In this document: one piece after another, positions 61,587 to 64,000 of the stretch | Layout: every line of letters starts with the position of its first letter | Position numbering within the stretch: the first letter of the stretch is position 1 | NCBI RefSeq assembly: GCF_028689845.1 | Contig: NZ_JAQVCH010000004.1 | Span: forward strand, 1-64,000 | DNA from: Flavobacterium sp. | GTDB lineage: Bacteria; Bacteroidota; Bacteroidia; Flavobacteriales; Flavobacteriaceae | Direction: 5' to 3' | DNA length: 64,000 nt | Made by a program: the position numbers and the translations under genes | The notes under the pieces: model-generated | The model's input: the letters and a program-made list of their open reading frames with translations, nothing else | Told to the model about the DNA's origin: nothing | The model's database searches: none

Positions 61587-62927
61587 TTAAATTATTTTTG
61601 TTTGTTTTTGTTGGAATGTCTTCATTAAATGAAAAATAATGATTCCCAATCCGGTGATAATTCCTACTCCAAACAACACAAATGCAAGATGCAAACCGTG
61701 TTGCGATTCTTGAAATTTGCTAAAGGTTTCGGATGAATTCCCAAAGAGCCAAATGCTTTTTTTCAATCCCATAATCAAAAGTGTAACCCAAAATAAGATA
61801 AAGGAAATGTGAAAAATTTGGATTCCGTTTTTTAATTTTTTAACTGTTTTTTCAGAAAATGAGAAAGCGGTATTAAAAATGTAAGTGATTGAAGAAAAAA
61901 GAATTAAGGTGTTAATTCCGATGGTTGTTCCCATGGAATGGGCCACCGTAATATGGGTGCCGTGCGTAAATAAATTGATAGACGGAATTGAAATTAATAA
62001 AGCCACAATAATATTTAGAAAAACCCATAAATCGGCTAAAATCATAAATCGATAGGCAATAGAAAATTGAATCTTTTTCTCTTGGGATAGGTTTTTTCTC
62101 CAATCATAAATTATAGAGAATAGAATTACCCATTCGGTCATACTAATGACATATGCAAAATAGCGTATCCACGATGCGGTTGGCACCATATAGACATGAT
62201 GAGCCCAACCAAACATCAAATTGGTTAAGCCTAAAAAGTAAAAAAAGAAGGCTTTTTTAGAAGTGGCATAACTGCTTTCACCGCTTATTTTTTCCATGAC
62301 AAACAACGCGGTTCCATAAACGAGCATGTTCCATGAACCAACATAGGAACCACCAGCTTTCCATTGCACAGCGATGTTCTGTATAAAATTATCTCTAAAA
62401 TAGGGAAGGAGCCATAAGTGAGCTTCGGTAAAATGAAAAATCATCAATACGATTCCGGTAGACCACATATAATAGTAAACAGGCCAAGTTTTAAACGACG
62501 AAAGCATTGATTTGAAATAATTGATTCCAAATAAAATCCATCCAGAAACAATTGGAAAATAATAATAACTTGGAAATTCCAGGTATTCTTTTCCTGCAAA
62601 ATTTTTAGATAAATAAGAAAAAGCAATACCAATTCCAGTTATAATAAAGAACCAAAAATGTGCTTTGACAAGCGTATTGCTGTAGAATTTAAGGGTTGGA
62701 TTCGTTTTTAAATAATAATAAATTCCGCCAATTGCTGCTAATAAAATCCAAGAAACTACAAATAAAGTATGCAACGGTCTAATCGCGTTGAAAGGAAGTT
62801 TTTCTTTGATAAAATCAGGAAATATATATTGTAATCCGCCCAATAAACCGAATGACATTCCTATAAATAAGGAAATTAAAGCAGTGATTATAAAATAAAA
62901 TGGATATTTGTTATTTTCCATTTTCAT
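61587..62927 (-). CDS. divergent haem-copper oxidase-family NO reductase catalytic subunit (NorB-like)
   Basis: A 446-residue membrane protein with about 12 helices. Candidate haem ligands are His53 (RPLHTLF) and His330 (VAHSMG). The metal pair is His243-His244 (GWAHHVYM). In NorB, a His and Glu in the helix before (HLWVEG) complete the iron site, but here there is no His between residues 171 and 242; ungapped, Gly192 and Val196 take those places. The second low-spin-haem His is Met332. So it is either a new type of NO reductase or a protein of other function. It overlaps the norC stop by 17 bp. Confidence 0.85.
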   Translation of the reverse strand: MKMENNKYPFYFIITALISLFIGMSFGLLGGLQYIFPDFIKEKLPFNAIRPLHTLFVVSWILLAAIGGIYYYLKTNPTLKFYSNTLVKAHFWFFIITGIGIAFSYLSKNFAGKEYLEFPSYYYFPIVSGWILFGINYFKSMLSSFKTWPVYYYMWSTGIVLMIFHFTEAHLWLLPYFRDNFIQNIAVQWKAGGSYVGSWNMLVYGTALFVMEKISGESSYATSKKAFFFYFLGLTNLMFGWAHHVYMVPTASWIRYFAYVISMTEWVILFSIIYDWRKNLSQEKKIQFSIAYRFMILADLWVFLNIIVALLISIPSINLFTHGTHITVAHSMGTTIGINTLILFSSITYIFNTAFSFSEKTVKKLKNGIQIFHISFILFWVTLLIMGLKKSIWLFGNSSETFSKFQESQHGLHLAFVLFGVGIITGLGIIIFHLMKTFQQKQTKII

Positions 62928-63348
62928 GTTGTTTATTTTTAATAGTTACCCAACCGTCCTTGCTAATTTTGGCATTAACATCGGGATAATACCCCGTTTG
63001 ATCAATTTCTTTAAAAAATTGTACGAGTTGGTCTTTTTCTTCCTCCGAGAAATTGAATTGTGGCATTGTTTTTATACCACTATTTACAATCGCTTTGATG
63101 TATTTTTCACCCTTTCCTTCTCGAGAATATACATTAGTAATATCGGGACCAAGGTAGCCGCCCAAACCATAAATTTGATGGCAAGAACTGCAGTTGTGTT
63201 GTAGCCAAATGTTTTCACCTTTAATTGCTTTTTCAGTTAAGTGAACGGTTTGATATGCCGTTTTAGAAGTGTAAATGATATAATTATAAATTGAAAACGA
63301 GCCAATTAATACAGTAAGAATAAGAAGGTATTTTAAATGATTTTGCAT
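62911..63348 (-). CDS. membrane-anchored cytochrome c, NorC-like
   Basis: A 145-residue protein with an N-terminal membrane helix (residues 7-25) and one cytochrome c domain with CSSCH (haem binding, near residue 53) and a probable Met ligand in IKTMPQFNF. NorC hands electrons to NorB. It overlaps the norB-like start by 17 bp, and the OsmC gene ends 8 bp before its own start. The partner subunit is divergent, so the pair forms a non-classical NO reductase. Confidence 0.9.
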   Translation of the reverse strand: MQNHLKYLLILTVLIGSFSIYNYIIYTSKTAYQTVHLTEKAIKGENIWLQHNCSSCHQIYGLGGYLGPDITNVYSREGKGEKYIKAIVNSGIKTMPQFNFSEEEKDQLVQFFKEIDQTGYYPDVNAKISKDGWVTIKNKQHENGK

Positions 63349-63356
63349 TGCAACAC

Positions 63357-63794
63357 CTAGTTTTCGATATTGATTACTGTTTTTAATTCCACTTCACTTT
63401 TGATAGAATTGGAAATCAAACAAGCCGCTTCCGATTTTTCTAAAATACGTTGTGCTTTTTCAATTTTATCTTGATTGTCAATTGTTAATACGGGTGAGAG
63501 AATAATTTTAGTCATTAAAAACTTGCCTTCTATTTTTTCTAAAATTCCTTGGGCATCACATTTAAAGTCGATAAATTCAAAGTTAGAATAATCGGCAATA
63601 GCCAAAAAAGTAGTCATAAAACAACTTAAAACGGAACCCGTATACAAATGCTCTGGCGACCAAATATTTGGCATTCCTTTGTCAAATTCTGGTGGTGTGG
63701 CTACTTCAATTGTCGTTGGTAATTCTGGCGAAGACATGATTCCTTTTCGGTCATTTTCCCATTTTAGACTTAAATTATAGACATGTTTTTCCAT
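63357..63794 (-). CDS. OsmC-family protein
   Basis: A 145-residue OsmC/Ohr-fold protein. It has a beta-rich N-terminus, YTGSVLSCFMTTFLAIADYS with an active-site-like Cys, and a second Cys in EAACLISNSIK, matching the two-Cys peroxide-reducing layout of Ohr/OsmC. It is the first gene of the nor operon, next to the operator. A role in removing peroxides or nitrosative thiol products is possible. Confidence 0.9.
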   Translation of the reverse strand: MEKHVYNLSLKWENDRKGIMSSPELPTTIEVATPPEFDKGMPNIWSPEHLYTGSVLSCFMTTFLAIADYSNFEFIDFKCDAQGILEKIEGKFLMTKIILSPVLTIDNQDKIEKAQRILEKSEAACLISNSIKSEVELKTVINIEN

Positions 63795-63821
63795 TGTTTT
63801 TGTATTATAGGTTTAAAACAA

Positions 63822-63866
63822 CAAAAGAAGGAATAACTATCGATTTTGTGTATGATTTAAGTCATA
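63822..63866 (-). promoter_or_regulatory. operator and -7 box of the nor operon
   Basis: TATGATTTAAGTCATA (63851-63866) is a palindrome of the nos operator type. On the minus strand its centre is 29.5 bp upstream of TTCTTTTG (63829-63822), which keeps the TTTG end of the -7 box. The OsmC start codon follows 28 bases later. Confidence 0.78.
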
Positions 63867-63872
63867 GCAGAA

Positions 63873-64000
63873 TTAAATTATGAGTGCTATAATTCCAATT
63901 AAAAGCATTAAAAAAAAGACTAACGTTACTTTCCAAAATACATTAGCTTTTTTTAATTCCATGAAATGAAAAGCAACCAATAAAAATTTAATTCCAGAAA
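63873..64000 (-). CDS. cytochrome c oxidase subunit IV-like protein (partial, 3' end only)
   Basis: The minus strand from the window edge reads SGIKFLLVAFHFMELKK, then ANVFWK, a hydrophobic helix and a stop at 63875-63873. Two helices joined by a short loop with MELKKA are characteristic of the small prokaryotic cytochrome oxidase subunit IV (caa3/cox4_pro). The beginning lies outside the window. It is on the same strand as the nor genes, which have their own promoter, so any transcript link is uncertain. Confidence 0.65.
   Translation of the reverse strand, partial: SGIKFLLVAFHFMELKKANVFWKVTLVFFLMLLIGIIALII

Noticed and set aside
62908..63204. 98-codon frame on the plus strand over the norC-like gene
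   Set aside because: Antisense to the haem-binding domain of a clear cytochrome c.
1..64000. CRISPR arrays, rRNA genes, insertion sequences and prophage structural genes
   Set aside because: No regularly spaced repeats, no rRNA segments and no transposase or capsid motifs were seen; the only mobile-element gene is the integrase at 2133-3368.

Overview
The window looks like the chromosome of a member of the Flavobacteriaceae (Bacteroidota), close to Flavobacterium. The supporting signs are low GC content, gliding genes gldF and gldG, a Bacteroidota-type tyrosine recombinase (TGLAYVD box), a bacillithiol deacetylase, a Sec-type clade II NosZ, and many promoters of the form TTG - 19/20 bp - TAnnTTTG. 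About 66 genes are supported, including two tRNAs. There are no rRNA genes and no CRISPR arrays.

Layout. (1) 1-3640 is the end of a probable genomic island. It has three very AT-rich accessory genes, including a HEPN-like protein next to a PD-(D/E)XK nuclease-like protein, and an integrase beside the 3' end of tRNA-Tyr. (2) 3.8-9.7 kb holds a TlpA-type thioredoxin lipoprotein, a hipBA module with a clear inverted-repeat operator, mnmE and a universal stress protein. (3) 9.7-34 kb is mostly core genome: dnaN, gldFG, a SAM hydrolase-family protein, phoH, purC, purA, a Fur-family regulator, rel, a long-chain acyl-CoA ligase, purL, a thioesterase/isochorismate synthase/bshB1 operon, tRNA-His and a YegP-like protein. 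(4) 35.2-41 kb is a sulfur-handling locus: a Crp/Fnr regulator, TauE/SafE and YeiH exporters, a persulfide dioxygenase-rhodanese fusion, a rhodanese lipoprotein, a thioredoxin and a Cys-rich exported peptide. (5) 41-44 kb is anaerobic ribonucleotide reduction, with the glycyl-radical domain of NrdD apparently encoded as a separate 56-residue protein. (6) 44-48.5 kb has a PLP decarboxylase divergent from an Rrf2 regulator followed by nadA and nadB. (7) 48.5-64 kb is a denitrification island: a copper-acquisition operon divergent from the nitrous oxide reductase operon (cytochrome c, nosZ, membrane protein, nosL, nosD, nosF, nosY, truncated globin), the iron-sulfur repair gene ric, and an opposing operon for an OsmC protein, NorC-like and divergent NorB-like subunits and an undescribed 598-residue protein.

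The main discovery is regulatory. A palindrome close to TATGATTTTAATCATA lies between the nos and copper operons, between the decarboxylase and Rrf2 genes, upstream of ric, and upstream of the nor operon. In all six possible promoter orientations the palindrome centre is exactly 29.5 bp upstream of an element ending in TTTG, the Bacteroidota -7 box. That places the site near -41.5, the classic position for a Crp/Fnr-type activator. A different palindrome, GTAAC-N4-GTTAC, sits at almost the same position before the two sulfur transcription units and is probably the site of the Crp/Fnr protein encoded at 35202. The window therefore shows two parallel Crp/Fnr circuits, one for N-oxide respiration with copper supply and nitrosative repair, and one for reactive sulfur.

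The most novel proteins are the NorB-like subunit, which lacks the active-site His and Glu of the helix before the HH pair and has Met where a haem-ligand His is expected, the 598-residue protein in its operon, the split NrdD, and the HEPN/nuclease pair on the tRNA-Tyr island.
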